From the NCBI RefSeq assembly GCF_030005555.1, contig NZ_JASCQG010000007.1:99027-163026 (forward strand): a stretch of 64,000 bases of DNA, written 5' to 3'. The notes under the pieces were generated by a model. That model did not search any database. It saw only the letters and a list, made by a program, of their open reading frames with translations, and was not told where the DNA came from. The position numbers and the translations under genes were made by a program. Origin of the DNA: Empedobacter sedimenti (GTDB lineage Bacteria; Bacteroidota; Bacteroidia; Flavobacteriales; Weeksellaceae). Positions 44,973-53,220 of this stretch are shown in pieces (within the stretch, counting starts at the first letter, position 1; every line of letters starts with the position of its first letter).

Positions 44973-46535
44973 TTATTTCATGTAAGCATCAGAATTTCTT
45001 GCCGGACTTTTAACTTCTGGCCATTCTTGTTGTTTTCCGTCTCTACCAACAGGTAAAACACGACGATCACGATTCACTAATTCACTTTCTTTGTCAGCCA
45101 TCATTGTTAATGTGGCAGCTAAAATTGCATTACTTTGAATTTCTTCAAAAACAATTTTATCGTAAGTATCTTTGTTTGTGTGCCAAGTGTACGTTCCGTA
45201 ACCCCAGTTAAGAGAGCTTAACATAAATCCTGGAACCCCAGCTGCAACAAAAGAAGCGTGATCAGAACCTCCACTACCAGGTGCTCCAGGGAAATCAGTT
45301 TTGATTTCGTTACGAACAAAAGAAGGTGTAGCAGATAGCCAACGTGTCATGTATTCGTACGATTTCTCGAAACCTGAACCATTGATATTTACAACGCGTC
45401 CTGTTCCGTTATCTAAATTGAAAACAGCTTGCGTATTTTTTACAATTTCTGGATGATCCTCAACAAATGCACGAGAACCATTCAATCCTTGCTCTTCACT
45501 TCCCCATAAACAAACCAAAATTGTACGTTTGTTATTTGGATATAATTTTTTGATTGTACGAATTGTTTCCATCATTGCAATTGTTCCTGTTCCGTTGTCT
45601 GTCGCACCTTGCGCACCATCCCAAGAATCAAAATGTGCTGAAAGAATAATATATTCGTTTGGTTTTTCTTTTCCTTTAATTTCTCCAATAATGTTGAATG
45701 TTTTCGCAATACCATTATGTTTAGATTGTGCATTAACAGTTAATTTTGGAGCAGTTCCGTTTTCAGCCAAACGATATAACATTCCGTAATCTTCATTCGA
45801 AATATCTAACATTGGAATTGTTTTCGTTTTTGCACCAAAAATTCTGTTTGCACCCATAATTCCAGTCCAATAAGAAATAGCAACAGCAGCCGCTCCGTTT
45901 TTCTCTAAAACTTCAGGAAGTGTATTGTTATTGTAACCTGTTACTTTAATAGAGTTTGCCCAAGTTTCAGCTTCAGCTTTTCTATTTTCTGTTACTTTTT
46001 TGTACAATGCATCAGAACCAAACTCTTTGTATTGATAGTCTGAACGTCCATACGATTGGTTTTGAGACATCAAAACAACTTTTCCTTTTACAGAAGGTAA
46101 CCAAGCTTCAAAATCAGCTTTCGTTTTGAAAACTGGCATCGCAACAACATCAGCAGTAACCGCTTTTTTAGTTGCAGGTGACCATGCTAATTGCGTTGCT
46201 TCGATAGATTTTGCTCTTGGATACGTCATATCAACGTGCGTCAATCCACGTTCCCATGCTTTCCATGTTCCGTAATCTTCTCGACGAGCGTCAATTCCCC
46301 AAGATTTTAAGGTTTTGATAGCCCATTCTCCTGCTTGATCCATTTGAGGTGTACCAACTAAACGAGGTCCAATTCCATCTAATAATTCGTGTGAGATTTT
46401 CTTTAGTTGAGAATTGTTCTGAATTTCAGTTACAAAACTTTGAACAGTTGGATCTAATTTTTCTTGCGCTTGTGCATGAACTGCAACGCCAGCTAAAATT
46501 AAAGTAGAGTACTTTAATGTGTTAATCAATTTCAT
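44973..46535 (-). CDS. M28-family zinc metallopeptidase with PA domain
   Basis: A 520-residue secreted protein with a signal peptide (to AQAQ, about residue 24). A PA-type insert occupies residues ~125-270. The M28 catalytic core includes SAHFDSWDGAQGATDNGTG (metal His and Asp), WGSEEQGLNGS (general base Glu and metal Glu) and GGSDHASFVAAGVP (metal His). It would cleave peptides or N-terminal residues outside the cytoplasm. It is monocistronic. Confidence 0.93.
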   Translation of the reverse strand: MKLINTLKYSTLILAGVAVHAQAQEKLDPTVQSFVTEIQNNSQLKKISHELLDGIGPRLVGTPQMDQAGEWAIKTLKSWGIDARREDYGTWKAWERGLTHVDMTYPRAKSIEATQLAWSPATKKAVTADVVAMPVFKTKADFEAWLPSVKGKVVLMSQNQSYGRSDYQYKEFGSDALYKKVTENRKAEAETWANSIKVTGYNNNTLPEVLEKNGAAAVAISYWTGIMGANRIFGAKTKTIPMLDISNEDYGMLYRLAENGTAPKLTVNAQSKHNGIAKTFNIIGEIKGKEKPNEYIILSAHFDSWDGAQGATDNGTGTIAMMETIRTIKKLYPNNKRTILVCLWGSEEQGLNGSRAFVEDHPEIVKNTQAVFNLDNGTGRVVNINGSGFEKSYEYMTRWLSATPSFVRNEIKTDFPGAPGSGGSDHASFVAAGVPGFMLSSLNWGYGTYTWHTNKDTYDKIVFEEIQSNAILAATLTMMADKESELVNRDRRVLPVGRDGKQQEWPEVKSPARNSDAYMK

Positions 46536-46678
46536 AAAATATAAATTTCCTAAGTATTATTTTATATAAGTGACTAAAATATAGAATTAAATTCTATTAT
46601 AAAAGATATTCTAAGTTGACTTTTTGTTTTTTATATTTTTCTGAATAAATAGTATTGTTTGTTGTTTAATTAATATCT

Positions 46679-46714
46679 ATAAAAAAATCCATAGTACAAT
46701 CGCACTATGGATTT
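46679..46714 (-). terminator. Terminator of hsp20
   Basis: AAATCCATAGT / ACTATGGATTT around an 8-base loop. On the minus strand it is followed by a T7 run, about 25 bases after the stop. Confidence 0.85.
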
Positions 46715-46739
46715 AAATTCAACCAACCTAACTATATAT

Positions 46740-47165
46740 CTACGCTATGATAATATTTCTTTTTTCTTTTGGTAAAGCTTCTTCTTTTTTAGGTAAAATA
46801 AACTTTAGAATACCATTTTCATAAGTAGCTTCTATTTTTTCATCATCAATTGTTTCTGGTAATGTAAAAGCTCTCTTGAAATTTGTAAAATCAAACTCAC
46901 GTCTTGAGTATTTTTCATCTTTTACTTCTTCATTCTTTTTTAATTCTGAAGAAACTTTCAATACATTTTCATCAATTTCGATGATAAAGTCCTCTTTAGT
47001 TAATCCAGGAACTGCTAATAATATTTCAAAATTAGTTTCACTTTCTTTAATATTTACTGCAGGAAATTGCTTTTGAGAATTGACGTGTGCTTCAAATTTT
47101 GGACGCATAACAGCATCAAATCCGAATGGTAAAAATTGATTTCTATTGTTTCTTAATGTATTCAT
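46740..47165 (-). CDS. Small heat-shock protein Hsp20/alpha-crystallin
   Basis: A 141-residue small heat-shock protein. The alpha-crystallin domain (about residues 35-125) contains NFEILLAVPGLTKEDFIIEI, YSRREFDFTNFKRAFTLP and the ENGILKFILPKKE signature with the conserved L-P. It binds unfolding proteins without ATP. The ATG at 47165 gives the usual length; a second ATG 11 codons upstream lies in leader-like sequence. It is monocistronic with its own terminator. Confidence 0.92.
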   Translation of the reverse strand: MNTLRNNRNQFLPFGFDAVMRPKFEAHVNSQKQFPAVNIKESETNFEILLAVPGLTKEDFIIEIDENVLKVSSELKKNEEVKDEKYSRREFDFTNFKRAFTLPETIDDEKIEATYENGILKFILPKKEEALPKEKRNIIIA

Positions 47166-47314
47166 GTCTTGTTTATTTTTTTGAATGATTTGTTTCAATA
47201 TTTATATCTACTCTTTTTCAAATTATGTGCAATTTAATACAACAAGACAAAATGACTTGTTTTTAAATCGTTTTAATGTCAAAATGGCGTTAATTTATAT
47301 TTTTTAAGACAAAA

Positions 47315-47341
47315 AAATCCCGAATCAATGACTCGGGATTT
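47315..47341 (-). terminator. Terminator of the S1/P1 nuclease gene
   Basis: AAATCCCGA / TCGGGATTT with a 9-base loop, T-rich on the minus strand, about 25 bases after the stop at 47367. Confidence 0.85.
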
Positions 47342-47366
47342 ATATTATATAAGAATTTTGTCTAAA

Positions 47367-48158
47367 CTATTTGTAAATATCATTTAAAACTTGGGCTAAA
47401 CGTAATCCACCTTTTAGCATTTGATCTTCAACAATATATTTATTATCAAAATGGTAACGGTAACCTAATTTATCGTCCATTTTTACGTTAGAATAAATTT
47501 TGTTTGCAATGATATAAGATCCATAAATCCAATCCTTGAAAGTTCCTTCTTGCATTGCTTTACGTTCTTTTTTTGTTTTAATATTCAATAAATTTGAGTA
47601 TTCTGTGTACGAATAGTTTTCGTAATCTACCAATTTAGAATCCCAAACGGTATGAATATTTACTTTATCACGAAACCATTCTACTTTAATTCTATTTCCT
47701 CCTAAATCATCAGGACGACCAACATGCAAAGGTTGGTGAGCATCACCGATAATGTGAATTAAGAAATATAAATAATGTTGTTTTTGCTCTAAAGTTAAGT
47801 TTTTGTTGTTTTTTAATTCATTGATTAAAAACAAACCTTTTTTGTACATATTATCTTCACCAGTTGCATCTAAAGCAACATCAAATTCTTGGCGATTAAG
47901 ATCACCAGGAATGTTAACATAGTGGTAAGAATCTGCATGTTTCCATGTGTCATCCGATTTTATGAAATCTGGCCAGTTTGCCCAATAAGCCAAACGTTGT
48001 TTACCAATAATCTTAGAAATTTCTCTTTTGGTTTTATTGCTAATATTTTGATCTGCAACTTCAGCAACTACTCTGTGTCCTGTTAATCCCCAAGCTAATG
48101 CATTGCTTGAGCTTAGGAAAGCTCCTAAAAGTAATGCACTTCCAATTAATTTTTTCAT
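47367..48158 (-). CDS. S1/P1-type zinc nuclease
   Basis: A 263-residue secreted nuclease with a signal peptide ending before Trp 23. That N-terminal Trp is itself a zinc ligand in this family (ALA-WGLTGHRV, with His 28). Further metal ligands are seen in ANWPDFIKSD, HADSYHY, HIIGDAHQPLH and WDSKLVD. The family cleaves single-stranded DNA and RNA outside the cytoplasm, probably for phosphate or nucleoside scavenging. It is monocistronic. Confidence 0.93.
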   Translation of the reverse strand: MKKLIGSALLLGAFLSSSNALAWGLTGHRVVAEVADQNISNKTKREISKIIGKQRLAYWANWPDFIKSDDTWKHADSYHYVNIPGDLNRQEFDVALDATGEDNMYKKGLFLINELKNNKNLTLEQKQHYLYFLIHIIGDAHQPLHVGRPDDLGGNRIKVEWFRDKVNIHTVWDSKLVDYENYSYTEYSNLLNIKTKKERKAMQEGTFKDWIYGSYIIANKIYSNVKMDDKLGYRYHFDNKYIVEDQMLKGGLRLAQVLNDIYK

Positions 48159-48331
48159 TGTGTGAGTACGAATTTTGGCAAAGATACTAAAAAGTTAATC
48201 AACTCTTTTGGGTGATTTTTTACATCCTTTTTATGAAAATGTTGTTTTAATCATTAAAGTTTTAATTTTTTTTAAACTTTTTTTGTCACTACAATCACCG
48301 ATAAACAGACCGTTTGTTGTGTAAATTAAAT

Positions 48332-48377
48332 ATAATACTAAAAATAATTCAGTACTTTGTTTTGCATAATACTAAAA
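48332..48377 (+). promoter_or_regulatory. Direct repeat ATAATACTAAAA, candidate PadR operator
   Basis: The 12-mer occurs at 48332-48343 and 48366-48377, 34 bases apart (start to start), just upstream of the -7 box of the PadR gene. PadR proteins commonly autoregulate, so these may be binding sites; this is inference. Confidence 0.45.
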
Positions 48378-48385
48378 CTTTTATA

Positions 48386-48393
48386 TATATTTG
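48386..48393 (+). promoter_or_regulatory. -7 box of the padR-pspC operon
   Basis: TATATTTG lies 22 bases before the ATG at 48416. A TTTG/TTG element at about 48356-48360 gives spacing somewhat longer than consensus. Confidence 0.6.
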
Positions 48394-48415
48394 TATAACA
48401 AAATAAGTCGTTCTT

Positions 48416-48757
48416 ATGAATATAGAGAAAACAAAAGTACAGATGCGCAAAGGTGTATTGGAATATTGTATTCTCAGTATTATTAAAAGAGGAGATGCAT
48501 ACGCATCAGATATCATAGACGAATTGAAAAAAGCTGAGATGATTGTTGTAGAAGGAACATTGTATCCGCTTTTGACAAGATTAAAAAATGATGACCTTTT
48601 GCAATATCGCTGGGAAGAGTCAACATCAGGACCGCCGCGTAAATATTATGCACTTACCGAAACTGGTGAGGAATTTTTAAAAGAATTAGCAGAAACTTGG
48701 GAACAGTTGATAGAAGCTGTGAATAAAGTAACCAAAGAAACGATTAACCATGGATAA
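48416..48757 (+). CDS. PadR-family transcriptional regulator
   Basis: A 113-residue winged-helix protein. It has VLEYCILSIIKRGDAYASDIIDEL, VVEGTLYPLLTRLKND and PPRKYYALTETGEEFL, the classic PadR pattern. Eight bases overlap the following membrane-protein gene, a pairing often seen with PspC/DUF-type sensors in Bacteroidota. It probably represses its own operon and the signal may come through the partner. Confidence 0.92.
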   Translation: MNIEKTKVQMRKGVLEYCILSIIKRGDAYASDIIDELKKAEMIVVEGTLYPLLTRLKNDDLLQYRWEESTSGPPRKYYALTETGEEFLKELAETWEQLIEAVNKVTKETINHG

Positions 48758-50543
48758 AACAGTATCAATAAGTATAGGAGGATTTTCTTTCGTTTTAGAC
48801 GAAATCGCCTATAATAAGTTAAAAACCTATTTACAAGATGTAAAGACTTCTTTAAGAGGAACTGAAGGTATAGAGGATATTATTGAAGATGTAGAAATCC
48901 GTATTGCAGAGTTATTTCGTGATCGTTTAAAATTTAGAGAAGTTGTAAACGAGGATGATATCAATTTTGTAATCGCTACAATGGGACATCCAGATCAATA
49001 TAAAGTTGAAGATGAAGATGGTGATACAACATCATCAAGTACTCATTCTACATACACAAATCAGCAGTCGTACGGTGGACAACAAACAGGAGCTAAGCGT
49101 TTGTTTCGCGATCCGGATGATACAATTATAACAGGATTATCTTCTGGTTTGGCGCATTATATGGGTGTAGATCCTTGGTTTGTACGTTCTATTTGGTTGG
49201 TTCTTGCTATTTTAGGAATTTTTACTGCAGGTGTTTCATTGTTATTGGTTTTGTTCTGCTACTTTATTCTGTTAATTTTTGTTCCAAAGGCAAAAACAAC
49301 TTCAGAAAAGTTACAGATGTTTGGTCAACCTGCAAATATTGATACCTTAAAAAAAAACGTAGAGCAAGCGAGTGAAGCTGTAGTAAGCGGAAGTAAAGAA
49401 TTAAGCAATAAGCTTGGAGGTGTTTTCGGCGTATTTGGTAAATTATTACTTTGGTTTGTAGGATTTATCATTCTAAGTTCGGGAATTGGATTAATCATAG
49501 GAGGTTTCTTCTTCTTCTTTACAACTTGGACAGAAATGCCAACAGAACTATTCGGTTATCTTGTAGAAGAAGAATGGATGAGTGCAGCATCAAAAGTTAT
49601 AGGTGGAATTTTGATGGTAATTCCAGGAGTTTTATTGACAATTTTAGGCGTAAAATGTTTCTGGAATAACGTAAAAGTAAGTAAAGCTGTTATTTTTGGT
49701 TCAATCGCAATTTGGTTTATCGCATTATTCGCAATCATCGGGATTTCTGCTAGTACAGCAAGTAAATTCAGAAACTCTGTTGAAATGACTCAAGAAAAAG
49801 ATTATTCAATTCAATCAGATACAATTCAAGTTTATTTTAGAGAAAACAATGAAGGAAACTTAAAATTCAAAACATTTAACGATTTAGATCAATTAATTGA
49901 TGCAGATGGAAGTTTAATTATCCCAATTGATGATGTTTTTGAGATTGAAGAAAGTACTGATGATAAATTGCATGTTCAGGTAACATATTCTTCAAAAGGA
50001 GGAAGTAAAGAAGAGGCAAAACATAATCTTGAATCTATAAAATATAAATATGAACTTGATGGAAATAAGCTTTATTTAGACGAATTTATTAAGATTCCGA
50101 AAAATGGAAAATTCAGAAATCAAACAGTTGATATCAAATTATATGTTCCTAAGAATAAATTAATTCACACGAACAATACTGATCGAATGACAATTATTAA
50201 CAATGATAATGATCGCGATTATTTATATGATTTGAAGAATAAATATATTGGATATAATGGAAAAAAATTCGTATGTTTGAATTGTCAAAAGGATGAAGAA
50301 TCTGATGACGAGAACTACGATTCTGAAAACGTTAATATCAATGTAAATGACGGAAACGATTCTGCGAAAGTTATTATCGATAAAAATGGATTTAGAGTAA
50401 CAACAAATGATGGAAAAACTGCAGGTGTCGGATTTGTAGAGAAACCATCTAAAACTGAAAATAAAAATAACCAACAAATACACTATAAGGATGATACAGA
50501 TTCTATTAACATTAACTACAGAAATCATTCAAACAATCGTTGA
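48750..50543 (+). CDS. PspC-domain membrane protein with C-terminal extracytoplasmic domain
   Basis: A 597-residue protein. Residues 1-90 are a soluble domain with ISIGGFSFVLDEIAYNKL. Residues ~118-185 are a PspC domain (KRLFRDPDDTIITGLSSGLAHYMGVDPWFVRSIW). Three further hydrophobic segments span ~225-345, followed by a ~240-residue hydrophilic tail rich in Asn and Asp (NVNINVNDGND). PspC links to envelope stress. It is coupled to padR, suggesting a membrane sensor with a transcriptional partner. Confidence 0.87.
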   Translation: MDKTVSISIGGFSFVLDEIAYNKLKTYLQDVKTSLRGTEGIEDIIEDVEIRIAELFRDRLKFREVVNEDDINFVIATMGHPDQYKVEDEDGDTTSSSTHSTYTNQQSYGGQQTGAKRLFRDPDDTIITGLSSGLAHYMGVDPWFVRSIWLVLAILGIFTAGVSLLLVLFCYFILLIFVPKAKTTSEKLQMFGQPANIDTLKKNVEQASEAVVSGSKELSNKLGGVFGVFGKLLLWFVGFIILSSGIGLIIGGFFFFFTTWTEMPTELFGYLVEEEWMSAASKVIGGILMVIPGVLLTILGVKCFWNNVKVSKAVIFGSIAIWFIALFAIIGISASTASKFRNSVEMTQEKDYSIQSDTIQVYFRENNEGNLKFKTFNDLDQLIDADGSLIIPIDDVFEIEESTDDKLHVQVTYSSKGGSKEEAKHNLESIKYKYELDGNKLYLDEFIKIPKNGKFRNQTVDIKLYVPKNKLIHTNNTDRMTIINNDNDRDYLYDLKNKYIGYNGKKFVCLNCQKDEESDDENYDSENVNINVNDGNDSAKVIIDKNGFRVTTNDGKTAGVGFVEKPSKTENKNNQQIHYKDDTDSININYRNHSNNR

Positions 50544-50587
50544 TTTCTTTGCTTAGAAAAATGAAGTAATTTAATAACAATACAGCC

Positions 50588-50616
50588 AAAAGACATTCTC
50601 TTGTAGAATGTCTTTT
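50588..50616 (+). terminator. Terminator after the pspC-like gene
   Basis: AAAAGACATTCT / AGAATGTCTTTT with a 5-base loop, 44 bases after the stop. Confidence 0.85.
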
Positions 50617-50658
50617 GTTGTTTTAAGTATAATGCATGATATATTTTAATCAAATATT

Positions 50659-50667
50659 TATATTTGC
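50659..50667 (+). promoter_or_regulatory. -7 box directly abutting the acyltransferase start
   Basis: TATATTTGC ends four bases before the ATG at 50671. It matches the consensus fully and would give an almost leaderless transcript if used. Confidence 0.5.
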
Positions 50668-50670
50668 TAA

Positions 50671-51231
50671 ATGAAGAAATTTTTAGGTAAATTATTATAT
50701 TCCTTAGGTGGTTGGAAATTAGATAATCATTTAGATCTTACAAAAGTTGACAAATGTATATTGGTTTGTGCCCCACATACTTCTAATTGGGATTTTTATT
50801 ACACGATTCTTGCTTTTTGGCAAATGGGAATCCCAATGAAAATGTTTATTAAAGATGCTTGGACAAAACCTTGGTACGGCTATTTTATTAAGAAAATGGG
50901 AGGAATAGGAATTGATCGTTCTCAACGTCATAATATGGTTGATTTTGCAAGCGATTTATTGAAAAATTCGGACAAACTATACTTAATCAATACGCCAGAA
51001 GGAACTCGTTCGCGTGCAGAAAAATGGAAGAACGGATTTTTCTATATTGCACAAAAAGCAGATGTCCCGATTGTTTTGGCATATTGTGATTTTAAGAAAA
51101 AAAGAGCTGGAATTTCTAAAGTAGTCAACACAGAAAATAGAAGTTTAGATGAAGTAATGGATGAAATAGAAGATTTCTATAAAAACGTTACAGCTAAACA
51201 TCCAGAATTATATAACCCAAAAATTCATTAA
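50671..51231 (+). CDS. PlsC-like 1-acyl-glycerol-phosphate-type acyltransferase
   Basis: A 186-residue protein with the acyltransferase block PHTSNWDFYY (HxxxxD) near residue 36 and NTPEGTRSRAEKWKNGF near 110. It is short and lacks clear membrane helices. It could transfer acyl chains to lysophospholipid or another lipid. It is five bases upstream of the thioesterase and isochorismate synthase genes, probably one operon. Confidence 0.87.
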   Translation: MKKFLGKLLYSLGGWKLDNHLDLTKVDKCILVCAPHTSNWDFYYTILAFWQMGIPMKMFIKDAWTKPWYGYFIKKMGGIGIDRSQRHNMVDFASDLLKNSDKLYLINTPEGTRSRAEKWKNGFFYIAQKADVPIVLAYCDFKKKRAGISKVVNTENRSLDEVMDEIEDFYKNVTAKHPELYNPKIH

Positions 51232-51235
51232 AAAA

Positions 51236-51655
51236 ATGATTGATAAAGATATTTTAGAAAAGTTTCAAGCTATGTCAAAAAATACATTGTTAGAGACTTT
51301 AGATATAGAGTTTACAGAAGTTGGTGAAGATTTTTTAGCTGGTAAAATGCCCGTGACGTCTAAAGTTCATCAGCCATTTGGCTTATTGCATGGTGGCGCT
51401 TCTATTGTATTAGCAGAAACATTAGGTAGTACGTTGTCAAATATTATTTTGAAGTCGGACGATTTTGTAGCCGTTGGTCAACATGTTGATGCAAATCATC
51501 TGCGCCCAAAGAAGGACGGAACAGTATTTGGATACGCAACGGTTGTAAAAAAAGGTCGTACTTCTCATTTGATAAAAATAGAAATCAAAGACGAAGAAGG
51601 TCGATTAATTTGTTACACACATTTAACAAACGCAATTATTCCGAAACATGCATAA
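51236..51655 (+). CDS. Hotdog thioesterase (PaaI type), possible DHNA-CoA thioesterase
   Basis: A 139-residue hotdog protein. It has VHQPFGLLHGGASIVLAETLGS, the HGG loop with the later Glu being the catalytic set of the PaaI/YdiI branch, and GQHVDANHLRPKKDG. It overlaps the isochorismate synthase gene by eight bases, so hydrolysis of 1,4-dihydroxy-2-naphthoyl-CoA in menaquinone synthesis (MenI role) is likely. menB is also in this window at 62548. Confidence 0.85.
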   Translation: MIDKDILEKFQAMSKNTLLETLDIEFTEVGEDFLAGKMPVTSKVHQPFGLLHGGASIVLAETLGSTLSNIILKSDDFVAVGQHVDANHLRPKKDGTVFGYATVVKKGRTSHLIKIEIKDEEGRLICYTHLTNAIIPKHA

Positions 51656-52667
51656 TATATTTCAAGCAAAACTTGAAAGATTAATTCAAAACCAAAAGCC
51701 TTTTATTCTTTTTCGTAAACCAAATTCTGAAATGATAGAATTATGGGAAAATAAAGAAATAAAAACTCATCAAAAGTTTAGTTGTACAAGTTTTGATAAT
51801 TCAACTTTTATTGAGTTTAATGATGATGAGGTTGCAGAAATTGAAGTCGAAAATTTACCATCATTTGAAGTTAATTTACCTAAATCTATTCAGAATGAAT
51901 CGATTTCTTATGATGATTATATTCATTTGATTCAGAAAACAGTTGCAGAATTACAAAGCGATTCGTTGACTAAAAAAATTGTGATTAGTCGTATAAAAGA
52001 GCTTGAAAATAAAAACGTTAATTTATCCGAAACGTTCAAAAATTTACATCAGCATTATCCAAATGCGTATGTTTATTTACGTTACGATGTTGTTGATGGT
52101 TGTTGGATTGGCGCTTCGCCGGAGTTATTATTGAAAGAGAATAATCAAGTGATAGAAACGGTTTCTTTGGCAGGAACAAAAGCAAAAGAGGACGAATGGA
52201 CAGAAAAAGAATATCATGAACAACAAGTTGTCACTGATTATATTAAATCAACTCTAGAAAAATATACAACTTATGTAGATGTTGATGGTCCGTTTTCTGT
52301 TAACGCTGGTTATTTTGAACACTTAAAATCGTTTATTTCAGCGCAGATTAAAGATAAATCTCTATTAACGGATTTAGTGAAGGATTTACATCCAACACCA
52401 GCAGTAGGTGGAATGCCAAAAGACTTAGCCAAAGATTTTATTATCAAGAATGAAGGATATAATCGTTCATTTTATGCTGGATTTATGGGCTACACGAAAG
52501 AAAATGAAGCTGAGTATTTTGTGAATCTTCGTTGTGCTAAAATCTATTCGAACAAAGTGAAATTGTATGTAGGCGGAGGAATTATGCCAGATTCTGTACC
52601 AGAAAAAGAATGGCAAGAAACCGAAATGAAATCAAAAACTATAGGAGAGTTATTAGTAGATAAATAA
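51648..52667 (+). CDS. menF: Isochorismate synthase
   Basis: A 339-residue chorismate-binding enzyme, shorter than E. coli MenF because the N-terminal domain is reduced. Seen are KIVISRIKEL, WIGASPELLLK, ETVSLAGTKAK, LHPTPAVGGMPK (chorismate-binding) and GYNRSFYAGFMG, with the C-terminal YVGGGIMPDSVPEKEWQE (Mg2+ Glu). It makes isochorismate for menaquinone. It is coupled to the thioesterase gene. Confidence 0.92.
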   Translation: MHNIFQAKLERLIQNQKPFILFRKPNSEMIELWENKEIKTHQKFSCTSFDNSTFIEFNDDEVAEIEVENLPSFEVNLPKSIQNESISYDDYIHLIQKTVAELQSDSLTKKIVISRIKELENKNVNLSETFKNLHQHYPNAYVYLRYDVVDGCWIGASPELLLKENNQVIETVSLAGTKAKEDEWTEKEYHEQQVVTDYIKSTLEKYTTYVDVDGPFSVNAGYFEHLKSFISAQIKDKSLLTDLVKDLHPTPAVGGMPKDLAKDFIIKNEGYNRSFYAGFMGYTKENEAEYFVNLRCAKIYSNKVKLYVGGGIMPDSVPEKEWQETEMKSKTIGELLVDK

Positions 52668-52692
52668 AAGAGAAGTATTATACTTCTCTTTT
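52666..52692. terminator. Bidirectional terminator between menF and the converging gene
   Basis: AAAAGAGAAGTA / TACTTCTCTTTT with a 3-base loop. It begins inside the menF stop codon. Confidence 0.85.
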
Positions 52693-52710
52693 ATTATAAT
52701 ATGATTTTAT

Positions 52711-53112
52711 TTAAACAATTTTTTTCTCAATCATTTCTAACATTACGTCAGAAGCGTGTTTAAAAGTTGGCGCTTGTTCAGTTAAACTTGCTGCATTTTT
52801 TTTGTTTACTTTAAAAATTAAATCTTTTTCAGTTGTAAATAATAAAGCGTTTGTAAATGGGTTTTTGATGTAAGAACTTAAGATCAAAAATGTTTGTTCA
52901 ACGCTATGAGTTTGTTCTACTTCTTCAGTTTTGTAGCGAAAAATGAAAGAAAAATTGTATTCATTATTTTCTTGAAGATTAAGACGAACAAAAATATTTT
53001 TAAGGTCAGTGTCACCAATCGTTTTGGCCATTGTAAGTTTCGCAAAAGTTCCTTCTTTGATACTTAATTTTACTTGTTCGAAAAAATCTTCAAAAACTGA
53101 TTGATAAGTCAT
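52711..53112 (-). CDS. Conserved hypothetical protein
   Basis: A 133-residue cytoplasmic protein. The middle is predicted beta-rich (IFVRLNLQENNEYNFSFIFRYKT). It starts with FEDFFEQVKLSIKEGTFAKLTMAKTIGDTDL and ends with a lysine-rich stretch and a helix. I recall similar short proteins in Flavobacteriia, but no function. There is no signal peptide and no catalytic motif I recognise. It is monocistronic, converging with menF. Confidence 0.7.
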   Translation of the reverse strand: MTYQSVFEDFFEQVKLSIKEGTFAKLTMAKTIGDTDLKNIFVRLNLQENNEYNFSFIFRYKTEEVEQTHSVEQTFLILSSYIKNPFTNALLFTTEKDLIFKVNKKNAASLTEQAPTFKHASDVMLEMIEKKIV

Positions 53113-53186
53113 TTTTTATATTATTTGAACTGCAAATTTACGTTAAACAGATGATTTTCGCTTATGTTTTCGCAAATTAAATGTTC

Positions 53187-53216
53187 TTTGAATTAAAGAT
53201 AGAAAGTTTAATTTTG
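53187..53216 (+). promoter_or_regulatory. Promoter of the glycosyltransferase gene
   Basis: TTTG at 53187-53190 and TAATTTTG at 53209-53216, with 18 bases between, match the Bacteroidota consensus well. The box ends four bases before the ATG at 53221, implying a nearly leaderless mRNA. Confidence 0.6.
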
Positions 53217-53220
53217 TGTT

